Below, piece by piece: positions 63,903 to 64,000 of a stretch of DNA of 64,000 nucleotides. The notes beneath the pieces are model-generated. The model saw only the letters and a program-made list of their open reading frames with translations, ran no database searches and was not told the DNA's origin. A program made the position numbers and the translations under genes. How positions within the stretch are numbered: the first letter of the stretch is position 1; each line of letters begins with the position of its first letter. The DNA lies in assembly GCF_000745315.1 (NCBI RefSeq), contig NZ_JQNQ01000001.1, positions 992,001 through 1,056,000 on the forward strand. Reading direction: 5' to 3'. The stretch is from Salegentibacter sp. Hel_I_6 (GTDB lineage Bacteria; Bacteroidota; Bacteroidia; Flavobacteriales; Flavobacteriaceae).

Positions 63903-64000
63903 TTAAAAAACCGCTTTCGCAATTTTCTGAATATTGGTGCTTTTTCCCATGGAATAATAATGCAAAACCGGAACACCCGCTTTTACCAGTTCTTTGCTTT
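63903..64000 (-). CDS. metF: Methylenetetrahydrofolate reductase, 3' end only
   Basis: The last 31 codons of a gene that continues past the window edge: LVKAGVPVLHYYSMGKSTNI then QKIAKAVF and a stop at 63903-63905. The HYYSMGKS block near the C-terminus is characteristic of MetF. It makes 5-methyl-THF for methionine synthesis. Confidence 0.85.
   Translation of the reverse strand, partial: SKELVKAGVPVLHYYSMGKSTNIQKIAKAVF

Overview
The window looks like a chromosomal segment of a marine-type member of the Flavobacteriaceae (Bacteroidetes); I do not name a genus. The evidence is two SusC/SusD pairs, a GldA gliding-motility ATPase, a rSAM/TIGR03915 DNA-repair pair, DUF3857 transglutaminase-like proteins, TAnnTTTG-type promoter motifs and the C5-AAAG5 palindromic repeats common in this group.

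Layout. (1) 1-2.3 kb: a subtilisin-like protease gene broken by a stop codon inside its catalytic-His motif, a lipoprotein, and two small genes. (2) 2.3-10.3 kb: a non-coding stretch holding a 107-nt nested hairpin (possible 6S-Flavo-type RNA), then a SusC-SusD-M16 peptidase operon that probably imports and cleaves peptides. (3) 10.3-20.6 kb: accessory DNA. It holds a DUF6520 small secreted protein with an AraC-type regulator and three 21-bp-spaced repeats, a decayed PRTRC/plasmid-type segment (ssb, DUF932, broken ThiF), two closely related large serine recombinases and a broken tyrosine integrase. The second recombinase gene runs antisense into tRNA-Arg(TCG), next to 13 perfect copies of a 7-mer. 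(4) 20.8-43.1 kb: yqeY, then a polysaccharide utilization locus with SusC/SusD, two GH144-type lipoproteins, GH3, GH43 and GH2 enzymes, two esterases, a secreted metallophosphoesterase, a sulfatase and a membrane-spanning LuxR-type regulator. The best substrate guess is a substituted beta-1,2-glucan. (5) 43.2-64 kb: mostly core genes: rSAM DNA repair, prenyl synthase, rlmN, queA, aroA, MazG-like, dtd, rsgA, the Phe/Tyr operon, gldA, a DUF2807 lipoprotein, an acyloxyacyl hydrolase and the 3' end of metF.

How the parts work together. In the PUL, the lipoprotein GH144 enzymes would cut glucan at the surface, SusCD would import oligosaccharides, and the periplasmic esterases, phosphoesterase, GH3, GH43 and GH2 would strip and finish them. 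The regulator sits directly upstream of susC, and a promoter preceded by an inverted repeat lies between them.

The clearest overlooked signals are: a 25-codon leader peptide with eight consecutive Phe/Tyr codons followed by a terminator, ahead of the Phe/Tyr operon (ribosome-mediated attenuation); the structured RNA at 2441-2570; the exact 21-bp repeat array at 10848-10902; and the decayed genes at 1-1037, 12160-12896 and 18293-18745, which are easily missed or mis-called.
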